64,000 bases of DNA from Paralithodes platypus. Its lineage: Eukaryota > Arthropoda > Malacostraca > Decapoda > Lithodidae. Position 1 is the first letter of the stretch, and every line of letters starts with the position of its first letter. Shown piece by piece: positions 1 through 10,856 of this stretch. Location: NCBI GenBank assembly GCA_032716605.1, contig CM064518.1, positions 47,275,274 to 47,339,273 of the forward strand, given 5' to 3'. The position numbers and the translations under genes were made by a program. The notes below the pieces were generated by a model. The model saw only the letters and a program-made list of their open reading frames with translations, did not search any database and was not told where the DNA came from.

Positions 1-40
1 ACTGGGTTGCATTAACAAATTAATTGGGAAACTTAGTTTT

Positions 41-190
41 AATCTCAGACTAACAGCAACTTCTCTTCCAGGCACTTGACAGCAACGGACGACCTTGACT
101 AAGTGGACTTGAATATCCTAGAAAGACTCACGGGATAAGAAGTTCCATCTCACCCTCGAAGGCAGCTTGTCATCTCGGCATGATATGATG
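41..190 (+). pseudogene. Exon-like module, copy 1 (degenerate)
   Basis: First of three tandem copies of a module also seen at 3492 and 6383. It has a conserved lead-in (tctcagactaacagcaactt), a pyrimidine tract and acceptor AG at 70-71, then about 115 bases containing ataagaagttccatctcacc and ctcgaaggcagct. All three frames from the acceptor hit a stop within the first 40 bases. The expected GT donor reads GA here, so this copy looks dead. A LINE fragment follows directly. No protein family recognised. Confidence 0.45.
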
Positions 191-1910
191 GCTATTCTCA
201 AAAACTGTCAACCATCAACATAACCAAAGAGAAGGTAGTAACAGCTATCAATGACATTGCCCCTGACTCTACCACTGACCCAGATAGCTTCTATGTGCAG
301 CTCTTGAAAAAGTGCAAACTGGAGCTTGCTACACCACTACAGTACTTGTGGTCTAAGTCTCTGGAGAGCGGTACAGTACCAAAAATACTCAAGGTGGGCA
401 TCATCACACCTATTCACAAAGGAGGAAACAAGGGTGTAGCAATAAATACAGGGCCTTCATCCTGACATCACACCTCGTCAAGATTTGAGAAAGGGTTGTA
501 AGGCAAAATATTAAATTTCTCTAAACAAACAATGTCTTAAACAAAGGACAACACGGATTCCGGCAAGGTCGTCCATGCCTTTCCCAACTGCTGCTCCACT
601 ATGACAAAATATCCAAGAAGGCCAAAATACAGACGTCATCTACCTGGACTCTGCTAAGGTGGACCACAGAGTTCTCCTACACAGATTAAGGAGGCACGGC
701 ATCACAGGACCTCTGGGAAGATGGATACACAGCTTCCTATCTGGAAGGCTACAGAGAGTGTCGGTTCAAGGTCACCGTCAGAGCCGAGCAACGTCCAGGG
801 TGGGGTACCATAAGGTTCAGTACATGGTCCCTGTTGCTCTTCATTGTGCACATAAGAGACATTGATGCAGAAGTTGAACATTCCAAGGCCACACCTGAGT
901 CACCAAACAAATTGCCTCAACAGAAGATACAAGCCTACTCCAACAAGGACCTCAACCGGGTAATGAGCTGGGTTACAGAATACAACATGGAGCTAAATGG
1001 AGAGAAATTTGAGCTCCTATGATATGGATAAATGAAGAAATACTAACTTCAACCAATCACCTCTGTGAAGGGAAACAAATACAAGCCCAGGACCATGTCA
1101 AATACCTTGGCATCTTCATCAGTAATAATGCATACTTCACGCACCACCTCACAAATATAGTAGGCCCAAAATATGAGTGGGTGGATACTTCGAACTTTCA
1201 ACACCAGAGAAAAGGAGTGCATGCTGACCCTGTGGAAGACCCTAGTGCTGCCCAGATTGGAATACTGCTGCCAGCTGTGGGCCCAATATAAGATCAAGGA
1301 CATCAACACCCTGCAGGAAGCACCACAGTGAACGTTCACTAGTAGGATCAATGAAGTACAACACCTGAACTACTGGGAGAGGCTCAGCCACCTAAAACTG
1401 TACTCCCTACAGAGAAGAAGAGAAAGGAACATGATTATATACGGTACATCAGGGAGATTCTGGAAGGCAAAGTACCGTACCATATTTAGGGATACAGATA
1501 AACAACCACCCAAAAATTTAACCCTTGTGCATAACGCCTTCACATTCAACGGGACTCGACTCTTCAACAGCATACCCGGTACCGCAAGACCCGAGAGAAC
1601 TCACTGGAATGACGCCAGACACCTTCAAGAGGAAACTCGACCGGTGGCTCATAAAAATACCTGACTGCCCACCAACACCATGCTACCCGAACTCCAGCCA
1701 CAGCACACTTACATTTAATGGGACTCGACTCTTCAACAGCATACCGCAAGACCTGAGAGAACTCACTGGAATAACGCCATGCACCTTCAAGAGGAAACCC
1801 GACCGGTGGCTCAGAAAAATACCTGACTGCCCACCAACACCTTGCTGCCCGAACTCCAGCCACAGCACACTCCTGCAAATTACCAAAGAGGCAGGAGAGT
1901 AGGAGCATTT
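190..1910 (+). mobile_element. Decayed LINE reverse transcriptase (CR1/Jockey-like), plus strand
   Basis: Conceptual translation in shifting frames gives parts of a non-LTR reverse transcriptase. They include TPLQYLWSKSLESGTVP and VGIITPIHKGG near 330-425, KVDHRVLLHRLRRHGI near 656-705, a LEYCCQLWAQYKIKDINTLQ thumb-like stretch near 1258-1315, and a C-terminal LFNSIP...LRELTG...FKRKLDRWL block near 1560-1660. The catalytic YADD motif is not recognisable, and many stops and frameshifts interrupt the frame. An old dead copy; CR1/Jockey-group assignment is by resemblance only. Confidence 0.7.
1542..1872 (+). repeat. Tandem duplication of the LINE C-terminal coding end
   Basis: Bases 1542-1710 and 1711-1872 are two head-to-tail copies of the same piece of the LINE 3' coding end; each reads FNGTRLFNSIP, then DLREL/PRERT, FKRK and IPDCPPTPC. 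Copy one carries a 7-base insertion (cggtacc, about 1575-1581) absent from copy two. Confidence 0.8.
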
Positions 1911-1978
1911 GGGGGATGGTGGAGGCTGTGGTTAACGGGCGGAATTGTCAAATGTAAGTACCGTACCGGTATGGTATA

Positions 1979-2199
1979 GTCAACCCTTTCAGAACCGGTG
2001 CCATTTGTTGAACTTTATTTTGGCTACTATTAGATGATGTTATTCAGTTTAAAAAGGGCCTCCAGCAATTAATAGGCTTTGAACTATCTCACTAAATCTG
2101 TTTAACTACCATGGATCCTTCTTAAACTTCAAAAAATCGTCTAAATACAGTATAGCTAGCATCAAATTAAAGATACATCGCCAGTAGAGCAGGGGTTAA
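1979..2199. mobile_element. MITE-A palindromic element, TTAA type
   Basis: Short inverted-repeat element without coding capacity. The left tip is caaccctttcagaaccggtg and the right tip cagtagagcaggggttaa. The arms contain ggctactattagatgatg on the left and its complement near 2130-2160. Family hallmarks are tips like TTAACCCTTTCNGTACCGG and an arm core TTCTGGCTACTATTAGACGA. The left TTAA has decayed. At least twenty relatives lie in this window. Confidence 0.75.
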
Positions 2200-2229
2200 A
2201 AGCATAAATGATGACACATCCATATGAAG

Positions 2230-2486
2230 GTAAGGATGTAGTATTTGGGCGTACCGCCTGCCTTGCTTACACTACGCGTACGCTCGCGATCATGTTCCCA
2301 TCTATTTTGACTGCCGTGGGATACAATAATAGGTCACCCCCCATGACTTATTGTCATCATCATATATATTGCCAGCAGGGGAGCAAATAACAAGAAAAAA
2401 TGGCCGTCAAAATAGACAGGGTCGTAACCGCGAGTGCACGACCAATGTAAACATGACGACCGTACTCCCGGATACTACATCCTTCC
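2230..2486. mobile_element. Inverted-repeat element MITE-N
   Basis: About 257 bp with arms of roughly 90 bp. The left arm starts taaggatgtagtatttggg, and the right arm ends with the complement of ggaaggatgtagtatccgg. Matching inner blocks (ctattttgactgccgtgg against its complement near 2410) show a long imperfect hairpin. No open frame and no clear target duplication. Only one copy seen. Confidence 0.65.
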
Positions 2487-2633
2487 CCAAATGAATCAGT
2501 GTCTGACGCAAACAACACGATATAATGCTCCATTATTGTCCAAGTGCTTTAGAACTTGGCTTTGAAGGTTCAAAGATTAGAATTAGTACAGTGTTATATG
2601 TACTGATGACTATATTATATTAGTATATACGGT

Positions 2634-2740
2634 ATATACTCAGGCACATACCCCATATGGCTGACTCGAGGCAGAGCCCGAACAGGGAAAACAAAAATAC
2701 AAAAAAATACAAAAAAATACAAATTCACACACATCAAGTT
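2634..2740 (-). mobile_element. Retroposon J fragment, minus strand
   Basis: The complement reads gtattttt...ccctgttcgggctctg...ctcgagtcagccatatgg followed by gtatgtgcctgagtatat. The same block occurs at 31093, 57110, 57925, 58130, 59395 and 61110. It appears to be a short non-coding retroposon family with a T-rich inner tract. No A/B box recognised. Confidence 0.55.
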
Positions 2741-2928
2741 TTTCTATGTCATATGTAGAGTATGCTATATCAGTTTAAACATGGCTGTATTAGTCATTGG
2801 GTTAAAAATATTCCCATCAGCTAAGTCGATCAGTAAATATAAATGTTTTATTATTTTATTGTGGTTAATGTTAATGAGCTTCTTTAGTGGTGGTCATATA
2901 CTGTACATATACTGTATACTGTAAAGAA

Positions 2929-3293
2929 CAAGGCCAGGGCCCCACAAAACCCTCCCTGCTTACCACTAATAAAGCCCAGGTGACCGAAGCCACTCCAAGG
3001 CGGGGAGCTGAGGAGGATGCAGAAACACCCGGGAAACCAAAGCCCCACCTAAGGCCCTGTGCCCCTCAGCAATTATGAAGGGAAAGTTGAGGGGCAAAGG
3101 AAAAATGTGACGCTTTGGCTCCCAATCTGCCAACTTCTAGGTTTGCATAGGGAGGTCAATCCACAGAAGAGACGCCATTACTTGAGATCTAGAAAATATA
3201 TAAGTAAAAGGAACAGTCAGAGTAAGCTATGGGTATGGCAGAGATCGCTCAGCTCTCACTCTGATAGACCAGCCCATCACCACAGGTCATATA
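2929..3293 (-). mobile_element. SINE-like element S, minus strand, lacking its LINE-like tail
   Basis: Closely similar to the intact copy at 22625-23031; shared blocks include gaagccactcca, gctgaggagg, gccctgtgcccctcagcaat and agtaagctatgggtatggca. This copy lacks the part with the CAA tail shared with LINE Q. A 14-base insertion sits near 3130. The short open frames inside are incidental. Confidence 0.6.
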
Positions 3294-3491
3294 CTGTACA
3301 TACATACAGTACAGTTGCCCACACATCTAGCTGTCACAGAGCTACCCTTCATTACTGTATGCTATTTTATCTGTAAATCTGTGTAGGTTAGGTTAAGTAT
3401 GGTACCGGTAATAGGTAACAAACAAATTTTTACCGAGATGGAGGTGAAATTGAACTGGGTCACATAAAATATGAATTGGAGAGCATAGTGT

Positions 3492-3627
3492 TCATCTCAG
3501 ACTAACAGCAACTTCTTTTCCAGACACTTGACAGCGATGGACAACCAGAAAAGCTCCCAGGATAAGAAGTTTCATTTAACACTCGAAGGCAGCTATTCAT
3601 ATCGGCATGCAACAATGCATGGTATGT
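3492..3627 (+). other. Exon-like module, copy 2 (best-preserved signals)
   Basis: Lead-in tcatctcagactaacagcaa, tract acttcttttccag with acceptor at 3522-3523, and donor GTATGT at 3622-3627. The 98-base candidate exon has an ATG at 3537 that stays open to the donor (MDNQKSSQDKKFHLTLEG...). No domain is recognised, and the peptide frame is not kept in copies 1 and 3, so a non-coding exon is equally possible. Downstream the block atggcagcattagtcatagg repeats a block at 2780, supporting an ancestral tandem duplication. Confidence 0.4.
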
Positions 3628-3744
3628 ATATTATTCTATTAACAATACATTTATTTTTTTGCTATTTCAATTTGCACATGGCAGCATTAGTCATAGGGTT
3701 AAAGATATTCCCAGCGAGTCTATCATTAAATTTAATTTTTTCTA

Positions 3745-4115
3745 ATTTCTATCTATCTATCTATTGCCGAATTTGCCGGACGCCGTGATCCCTGAAGGAG
3801 TGGCCACGAATGACTCGCCCCCATGCACCTCTGTCCCCAGTCAGTCGACGCTCCTCCCATCCAGCACAGCTTTCACGCATATACTTCTTAACTGCATTCT
3901 TCCACCTCTCTCTCGATTTACCTCTCCCTCTCTGTCCTTCCACTTCACTCTCGTACACTCTCTTAGTCATTCTCTTGCTTCCCATACGTTCCACATGGCC
4001 AAACCATCTCAAGGTGTTCCTTTTCACACTTTCCAGCACATCTACATCCACACCGCTCTCTTACTTCCTCATTCGTCTGTCTATCCCTCCATGTAACTCC
4101 GCATCCACTTCTCAA
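3745..4115 (-). mobile_element. LINE R 3' fragment, minus strand, GATA-tailed
   Basis: Minus-strand frame 4051 to 3761 reads the C-terminal end of a non-LTR retrotransposon polyprotein: DVDVLESVKRNTLRWFGHVE, then MTKRVYESEV and RERWKNAVKKYM. It ends next to a short ATAG run (3751-3762). The same end occurs in the long copy at 7550-10137. 5' truncated; no RT catalytic part. Confidence 0.7.
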
Positions 4116-4149
4116 GTAAATGAGTTATCTAATTTACTCTGGCTAATAT

Positions 4150-4590
4150 AATTAATAGTAACTCTGTGACAGCTGGATGTGTGGGCAACTGCACATAAAA
4201 ATTAATGATATGGAGCTTTTATTTACTCTGGGAAATATGGTCATGTTCAGAGAATGGATGAAGACAGAATGCCAGGAAAAATATATAGGAGTCAGGTGAG
4301 TGGAGCAGCTATTAGTGGAAGACCACCTATTGTATGGGAAAAGAAAATGGAAAAATCTATTGAGGAAAAACTTCCACATAGTGGAAGGGGCATTGTGGCA
4401 CAGGCAAAGTAAGAATGCCTTGACAAAGTAGCCTGGAAGCGATTCTGTCATAGCCATCGTTTAACGGGTGTTTCCCAGGGGAAAACAAGACGTTGGTAAT
4501 GATGATGATGGCTTATATAGTTAATAGTAACTCTGTGACAGCTTGATGTGTGGGCAACTGCACATAAAAATTAATGACATGGAGCCCATT
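4150..4590 (+). repeat. Direct repeats flanking a LINE T 3' fragment
   Basis: Bases 4152-4216 and 4524-4588 are near-identical (gtaactctgtgacagc, then tgtgggcaactgcacataaa). They bracket 4225-4512, a 3' fragment of LINE T that shares caaagtagcc and gaggaaaaacttccacatag-like text with 15860-16145 and ends in a GAT run. A third inverted copy of the repeat core lies at 3312-3345. Could be a local duplication or an unusually long insertion footprint. Confidence 0.55.
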
Positions 4591-5208
4591 CCTTTTAGTT
4601 ATTATTATTAAATATACATTATTAATTACAGTTCTCTTTATGTTTGATAGTAATTGTTAGGGGTCACTTGAAGCATGCTATGCTTACAGGTACCTACCCG
4701 ATAGCACTATCGTTAGTGATAGCCATTTGTATTTTTTACTATTTTAATGTCTTGTCAAGTTGCAAATTTGATTTTAATAGAAAATGTTGACACTAATTGT
4801 AGTTTCTTTATTCATGCAGAGTTTAGTAAAATTTACCAGAACGTCCCCGATTTCCCAAATTGACTAATTCCTTGAACGTGACTATAGTGCGTTGTTATGT
4901 GTGCGATTAGTTTGCTTGGGAAACAGATTAACTTGCTCATGTAGTAATGTACACCCTATGTGGTGGATTGTGTTCTTTTATTTATAAATTATTATTTTAC
5001 TTAATGCGTTGTTTCCACATAGCGATATTGATTAGTTGTTTTGTCTTTTTACTGTGTTCATATATGTTTTGGTTTGTTTATTTTGCAAGTTTTACATTAT
5101 AAGTTACGATTGGTTAGGCAAGTTAGGCTTAATTATATTATGTAAGTCAAGTTGATTTGCTATCAGTAAGCTCAGTTTGGTTAGGTACCAGTAAGCTAAG
5201 ATTTTTTA
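4591..5208. other. No gene recognised; AT-rich spacer
   Basis: AT-rich DNA with no supported exon. The stretch near 5060-5105 (ttttggtttgtttattttgc followed by aagttttacatt) is the K block shared with 40940, 46800, 59720 and 61690, so part of it is retroposon-derived. Confidence 0.5.
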
Positions 5209-6241
5209 TGTAGGCTAAGTTGTTGTTGTTGTTGTTGTTGTTGTTCCCTAAGCTGCCTGGCCGAACAGCCCCGAGTCCCTGAGAAAGGCCATGGCCACGA
5301 TTGGGCTTTCCCACAGAGCTCTCATTGAGTGTAGATTGTGTTGTTGGCGTAAGTGGTTGTGTGAAATGCAGTCTTCTATGATGTGTTTAATGGTATGGGG
5401 TGCTGTGTTACATCCCGGGCAGGCGTCGACAACGGAGTCATCCAGTCTCTTCTGATAGCTCAGGAGAGCTGGATGGTGTCCGCATCTCAGCCTGGCCAGG
5501 TGGACTCTGTCCTCGCGAGGAAGGGAGGATTCGGAAGGATGGATTTCGGGAGGTCGTGCATGCAGCTGCGTGTTGTCTGTGAGTGAGTGGATGGATCGGT
5601 GAGAGATATGAGTATGGATGTGCTTCTGGAAGTTGGTTCGGGGTGGGCAGGGAGGGAGAGAGGACAATAATTGTGTGTGATACCGTGTGCTGGGTGTTGT
5701 TTTGATATTTCTTGGTGTCTGGGTGTGTTGCCATGTAGTTTAGTGGGTGGTCTTGGTTCGTGGAGGCTGCTGCCAGGAATTGAGTGCCTCTCATGTCCAG
5801 ATGGTCTTTGACTTTGAGGATTTTGGTTTCTTGATGTAGGTGATCTGTGGGTGCAGTAGCTGTGCAGCCTGTAATGATCTTCAGGGCTTTGTTTTGAATA
5901 GTCTGTAAGGTCTTATGATGTGTTTCAGCTAGGTTAGAAGCCCAGGCTGGGCTTGCGTATTCCATCACTGATCTTATGTATTGTTTATATACTGTGGTGG
6001 TAGTTTCTTTGTTGTGTCCAAATTTTGTGTGAGCAAGTGACCTGAGGGCGTTAAGTCTGGGTGTCAGTTTCTTTTTAATGTTTGTGGTGTGCTGTTTGAA
6101 TGTCATATGAGTATCATATGTTACTCCTAGGATTTTGGGTGTGTGTGTATATGTTAGGGGTGTGTTGTTTATGGTGAGTTGAGGGATGTATTCGTGTTCT
6201 CCTGTCCAACTTGTGAGCAGGGTTGCGGTGTAGGCTAAGTT
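5209..6241 (-). mobile_element. LINE Q copy 1, minus strand, CAA tail, 13-bp target duplication
   Basis: A 5'-truncated LINE (5222-6228) bounded by perfect 13-base repeats TGTAGGCTAAGTT at 5209-5221 and 6229-6241. The minus strand ends in CAA repeats after codons for SGLFGQAA. Two frames are needed: 6106-5670 carries TFKQHTTNIKKKL and YIRSVMEYASPAWASNLAET, and 5667-5248 carries LARLRCGHHPALLSYQKRL with a CPGC...H...C knuckle. A frameshift near 5670 breaks it. The RT active site lies upstream of the truncation. Jockey/I-like by resemblance. Confidence 0.85.
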
Positions 6242-6382
6242 TGGTTAGGTACCGGTACTAGTAAGCTAAGTTATGTTAGATAAGCTAAGTTAAGTTAGAT
6301 AGTAGGAAATATGTGATTTTTGAGATTTGAAATTATACTGAATCGCATAGGCCTACTGAAAATGTATTGTGAAAGCTTTCTC

Positions 6383-6521
6383 TTCATCTCAGACTAACAA
6401 GCATCTCTTCCAGGCAGTGCCAGCGATGGAAACCCTTGACCAGAACCTCCCAAAAAAGGTTTCCAGGATAAGAATGTTCATCTCACCATTGAAGGCAGCT
6501 AATCGTCTCGGCACGGTATGC
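6383..6521 (+). other. Exon-like module, copy 3
   Basis: Same lead-in (ttcatctcagactaacaagc), acceptor ctcttccag ending at 6413 and donor GTATGC at 6516. The candidate exon (6414-6515) contains an ATG at 6426 open to the donor, but in a different frame from copy 2 because of indels. Exon body and both splice signals are more conserved than the reading frame, which argues for a UTR or non-coding exon or a decaying duplicate. Confidence 0.38.
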
Positions 6522-6877
6522 TGATTATTCTTTTTGCTTGAATATAGTAAATTTTAGCTTAAAACAGATTTATTATTAGCTACGGTACGTGAAATACATT
6601 TTTTTTTTTTTTTTTTTTATCTATACACTACCTACATAATGATGGCTTCACATTGGTACCTGTATCTGATACCGTACTATGTATCAGAGTATGGTATCCG
6701 CAATAATTTAATTGTCAAGTGGAATAGTAATTTAATAGTATTGCAAATAGTTTATTCCTGATCTTAAGTTATCTCGTTGGGGATGGGGTCGCTCTGCATT
6801 ACAGCTTAGTGAAGAATAGTCCTTCTTAATAGTCCTTCTATGATGATGATGATGCAGTTTTTAACGCCATTCACTCC

Positions 6878-7140
6878 CTTCGTGGCGCAATGCTTAAGTG
6901 TGTTGATTTTTGGTGTGAGCGTCCTGGGTTCGAAACCCCGGACTGCCACATGTGTTTGTTAATTTCATAATAGAGTTTAGGAGTAAAGTTGGTTGATGGA
7001 GAGAACATAATATTAACAGGGGTAGGGTATGCCCTTGTTACAGGGACTTTGCTGGACATTTGATACTGCGTATTGTAGAAGGTGACTAAAGAGGTTCTGA
7101 GTTTGGGCCTGTGACCCTCCTTGAAAATTATCTAGCAAAA
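6878..7140 (+). mobile_element. tRNA-derived SINE M
   Basis: The head resembles a tRNA with an A-box-like tggcgcaatgcttaag near 6891 and a perfect B-box-type ggttcgaaacc near 6928. A CCA-like close (actgccaca) is followed by an unrelated body of about 190 bases. Stem pairing is imperfect, so a functional tRNA gene is unlikely. Confidence 0.6.
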
Positions 7141-7549
7141 AAATTAAAATAAAGAAAGCCTCGAAATTGGACAGAAAAAACTTTGACGACCAAGGACCAG
7201 ACAAGAGACTGATTTTGACTGGTGACCTTGAATGTGATTGGAATGAATATTGGTATGAAAGAGAGAGAGGTTCAGGGAGTGTTAGCGAATGCAAAACTGA
7301 ATGGATGAGGACTGACTGGTGCAAACTAAAAAGATGCACATCTGAAGGAATGGTTGTGTGCACTGGAGTAAGTGGGAATGCGTCAAATCAAAGAATTTGA
7401 TTAGCCTAAAATAATCCAGTATGCATTTATTCCAATAAGAATGTTTTGCCGGCTGAGCCCATTAAATGAAGCATTTCTTATGGGCTCCTGAAATCCTGAA
7501 TTTGACAAATTTAAAGGTATCACAGCTTGTGCAGTAAAGGAAGGAAGGT

Positions 7550-10137
7550 TTTCTTTGTTTATAAATTATAAGTAATAAATGGAAGGAGTGTGCTAGAGAA
7601 TATGGATCTGTGGGTAAGAATGAAAGTGGATGTATGCACCCACAGAAGCTTAAGTGTAAAGAATAAATGAGGAGTTTTGTGTAAGTGTTGAGATGTGCCT
7701 GGATAAGTTAGGTAAGAGTGAGAGAATATTTCAGATTGGTGACATGAATGCAAAATGGCCTTGTGGGAGGGCAGATGTGGATGGAAATGGCAGTGCACTT
7801 GTGGACAGGCATATGTGTGGGGAGCAGACTGATGGTCGCCAATGACTTTTTTGTTTTAGCACAGAATGATACACATGAAGAAGGGAGGGAGAGACAGTGG
7901 AACGAATGGCACTGATTTATTGTGAATGTATACCGTAGATGAACGAGTGAGGAAATTGGTGTTTAGACACTAGGTTGTATAGGGGTGTTGGTGGGGAGGT
8001 CTGTTTGACCATTATTTGCAGTTGCAAATATTTGGGTACAAAAGTTGATAAGGAGAAGCAGAGTAAAGCAGGAGGGAGGAGGAGTGGTGAAGAGGGTGGA
8101 AAGATAAGGGATTGCGGGAAAAGTTCTAGAGGGTAGTAGAAAGACGACTAGGTAGGTTTGCCGTGGAGCGAATGAAGGAAGAGGTGAGCAAAGTGTTTAA
8201 GAAAGAGATATGTGCAGCATGTGAGGAGGTATGGAGGTAGAAGAAGGGGGAAGGGAGTGAACGGAATAGTATGTGGTGGACTGAGAAAGTGAAATAAGTA
8301 GTTGAAGAGAAAGAAAAAATATACAGGGAGTGCTTGGGTAGTAGAGGGAATTAGGATTTGGACATTATAAGGAAATGTATATGGAGAATAAGCGAGTGGT
8401 GAAAAGAGTAGTGGGGGAAAGTACTGTAAGAGAAAAGTAGATTAGAAACTTGGAAGGAATTAAAGTGTAAACTGGACAGAATATAAGATGTTGTTTTGAA
8501 AGGATGACCAAGAAAGTTGGGATGGTGACAAAGGAATTACTGTAGTAAGGGTATGAAAGATAAAAATGGGCAAGTGCTAGTGGAGAAGAATGATAAATAG
8601 AGAGACCACTTTAATTAATTGTTAAGTGTTGAGTATGAAACAGATGCAAACATAATTGGGTGGGGGATAGAAAGGAGAAGAACATAATCAATGTGGGAGG
8701 GTGGGAATCAGATCAGAAGTGGGTGAGGCATTGAAGGTGAAGAAGGGTAAAGTATCAGAGATAATGGATACTGTGCTGTGATTTTTTATTTTTTTTTATA
8801 CAGGTAGTTTAACCAGACCACCGAGCTCCCAGATAGAGCTCCTACAGGGCTGACTGTGCTGTGATGCTGAAGTATAGAGGTGAGATAGTGATTGAATGAG
8901 TTTTGAAAATGTGTAGACTAACATGGGAGAAGGGAACTGAGCTTGAAGACTGGAAATTAGACATTATAATCCCCTTGTAGAGAGATGAGAGAGGAGTGTG
9001 TGTGTGGTAATTATGTCTCCTTAGCATAGTAGGGAAGATGTACAATACTGAAGGAAAGTGAACTAGATAGTGAAAGAGCAAAATCTGGTAGGTGAGGAAC
9101 CAGCTGGGCCTAGGAAGGGAAGAGGCTGTGTAGACCAGATATTCTCCTTAAGATGTTGAGATATATTGTGGAGAATTATCTGGCAAAGGGACAGAAGTTG
9201 TATGCTGCCTTCATGGAGTTGGAGCAAGCCTATGACATAGTTTTGTGGAATGGACTGAAAATATAAGGTGCTGGAAGCAGTTGAGAGCATGTACAAGGGT
9301 GCAAGGGCAACAGTACATTTAAACAATGAACAGAGTGGTTTCTTTGATCTGAATGTTGGGTTAAAGCAAGGTTGTGTGTGATACGGTTCTGATGAGTGAT
9401 AATGAGTGGGAATTGCATGGTTAGGAAAATAAGTTTGGTATTGTGTGTTTTAAATGGAACTTGAAGGACAATGTGATAAAGAGTAAGGTTATGGTCTTTG
9501 AGAGGAATGCAGTCACTTAATGTGAGGTGATGTTGAATAGTCGTGTAATGGAGAATGTCAGCTGTATAGCTGTATTTAAGTACTGTACAGTATTTGGGCA
9601 ATGTGATCAGTTTGGAAGTATAGAAGATGAAGTGCAAAAGAGGTTAGCCTATAGCAGGGGAGGAGGGGTTGTAGGTATGGATAAGGAATAGGTTGGTGAG
9701 CATGGAAATAAAGACGTCCCTGCATCATAATTTGGTAAATCCCGACATTGGCGTACAGGAGTGGAGCATGGACGTTATTGGAGAGACATAAATCAAAACT
9801 GAAGGGTGGAATTGAGTTGCTTGAGAAGATTGTGTGGAGTGATATGGAGACATAGACAGATGAATGAGGAAGTACAAGAATTATATACTGTAGTGTGGAT
9901 GTGGATATGCTGGAGAGTGAAAAGGATACACCTTGAGATGGTTAAGTCATGTGGAGCCTATTTTGAGTTGAGAGAATGACTGAAAGAGTGTATGAGAGGT
10001 AGGTGGGAAGGCAGAGAGGGAGAGTGAGGTGGAGGGATATACTTGAGAGGTATATGAGTGAAGATTATATTGTGTGGAAGCAGGTGATTCATTTGTGGTC
10101 ATCCCCTGAGGGATCAAGGGGTCTGGCAATTGATAGT
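7550..10137 (+). mobile_element. Old LINE R copy with APE and RT remnants
   Basis: Recoverable pieces, all interrupted by stops and frameshifts: GDMNAK...GRADVDGNGSAL near 7740 (endonuclease-like), MWWTEKVK near 8272, EDWKLDIIIPL near 8945, and PRKGRGCVDQIFSLR-like text near 9110. An ELEQAYD-type palm motif lies near 9220 and a VGLKQGC-like motif near 9355. The C-terminal LESVKR...RMTERVYER follows at 9915-10000. It ends at the shared 3' tip ctgaggga...ggcaattgatag, like 14203 and 39957. Dead. Confidence 0.6.
8770..8865 (-). mobile_element. Tiny SINE insertion with 13-bp target duplication
   Basis: Perfect 13-base repeats ACTGTGCTGTGAT at 8770-8782 and 8853-8865 bracket a 70-base insert. The insert starts with a T-rich run (an A tail on the minus strand), followed by a body whose complement reads ggagctcggtggtctggtta. 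A diverged sister is at 42085-42150 on the plus strand. It interrupts LINE R and is therefore younger. Confidence 0.75.
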
Positions 10138-10192
10138 TAGAAGCTACAGACTGTAAAATAACTTAGTCAAAATGGAAGTAGCTTTGATAAAA

Positions 10193-10560
10193 TTAAGGGG
10201 AGATAGGTAGTTTTTTTGGTTGATTTATTAATTAATTTATTATTTTGTTAGTTTCCTCCCTAGACATCCATCACATTTAAAATAACAACCCCAGGATCTC
10301 CCTTCAAGATATATTTGTAAATTTTTGGTAGAAAAATGTCCCAGCCAAAGGCCGGTTTCTCTTAAATTACAGGCTCGCTATCGCTCGCCAGGAAAAAATC
10401 GACACCTAAAGGACACAAAAAGTATTAATATTGACACAGAAAAGGGGCGAAAGGTCTTAAAATTGCCAAACTAATGGGCCGAAGGTCTTAAAATCTGAAA
10501 ACCAATGGGGCTAAGCATGAGGGAGAAGAGGGGCCAGAAAAACGGACCATCTCCCCTTAA
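10193..10560 (-). mobile_element. MITE-B, full copy, minus orientation
   Basis: TTAA at both ends (10193-10196 and 10557-10560) with tips ttaaggggagat and atctccccttaa. Family hallmarks, read here in complement: a roughly 32-base internal repeat built on GCCCCATTAGTTT...TTTTAAGACSTTTC, the direct motif GCGAGC-GATA-GCGAGC, and twin hairpins CCGGCCTTTGGCCGG and TTTTTCTACCGAAAAA. No open frame. Confidence 0.85.
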
Positions 10561-10599
10561 AGCCATTCCTTTAGTATGTTTTTAATCTGATAAAGTGAC

Positions 10600-10645
10600 T
10601 CTGAGCCTAGTATCGGATACAAGCCGTCGTGTGATGCCCCCTTAA
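10600..10645. mobile_element. MITE-E end fragment joined to MITE-A at one TTAA
   Basis: The stretch gtcgtgtgatgcccccttaa matches the right tip of MITE-E (GTGTGATACCGGCTTAA in better copies). It stops at TTAA 10642-10645, which is also the left end of the next MITE-A. Confidence 0.55.
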
Positions 10646-10856
10646 CCCATTATCTACCGACGATGTCTTTTTAATGTTATTTGGCTAAATTTAGACTATT
10701 TTGTGCAGTTTTAGAAGGAACTGTGGTAGTGAAAAGGGTTAAGTGAGATAGTTCGAAGTCTGTTAAAGTGCTGGAGGCCCTTTCTAAGCTGAACAAAATC
10801 ACCTAATAGTAGCCAGAATAGAGTTAAAAGAATGGCACCGGTACTGAATGGGTTAA
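10642..10856. mobile_element. MITE-A, full copy
   Basis: TTAA 10642-10645 and 10853-10856. Left arm ttaacccattatctaccgac, right arm ending caccggtactgaatgggtta. An extra internal aaaagggttaa (10735-10742) divides the element into two arm units, as in other copies. Confidence 0.85.

Noticed and set aside
3761..4051. Free-standing 96-residue gene
   Set aside because: It matches the C-terminal end of LINE R at 9915-10137 and is followed by the same ATAG-type 3' tip.
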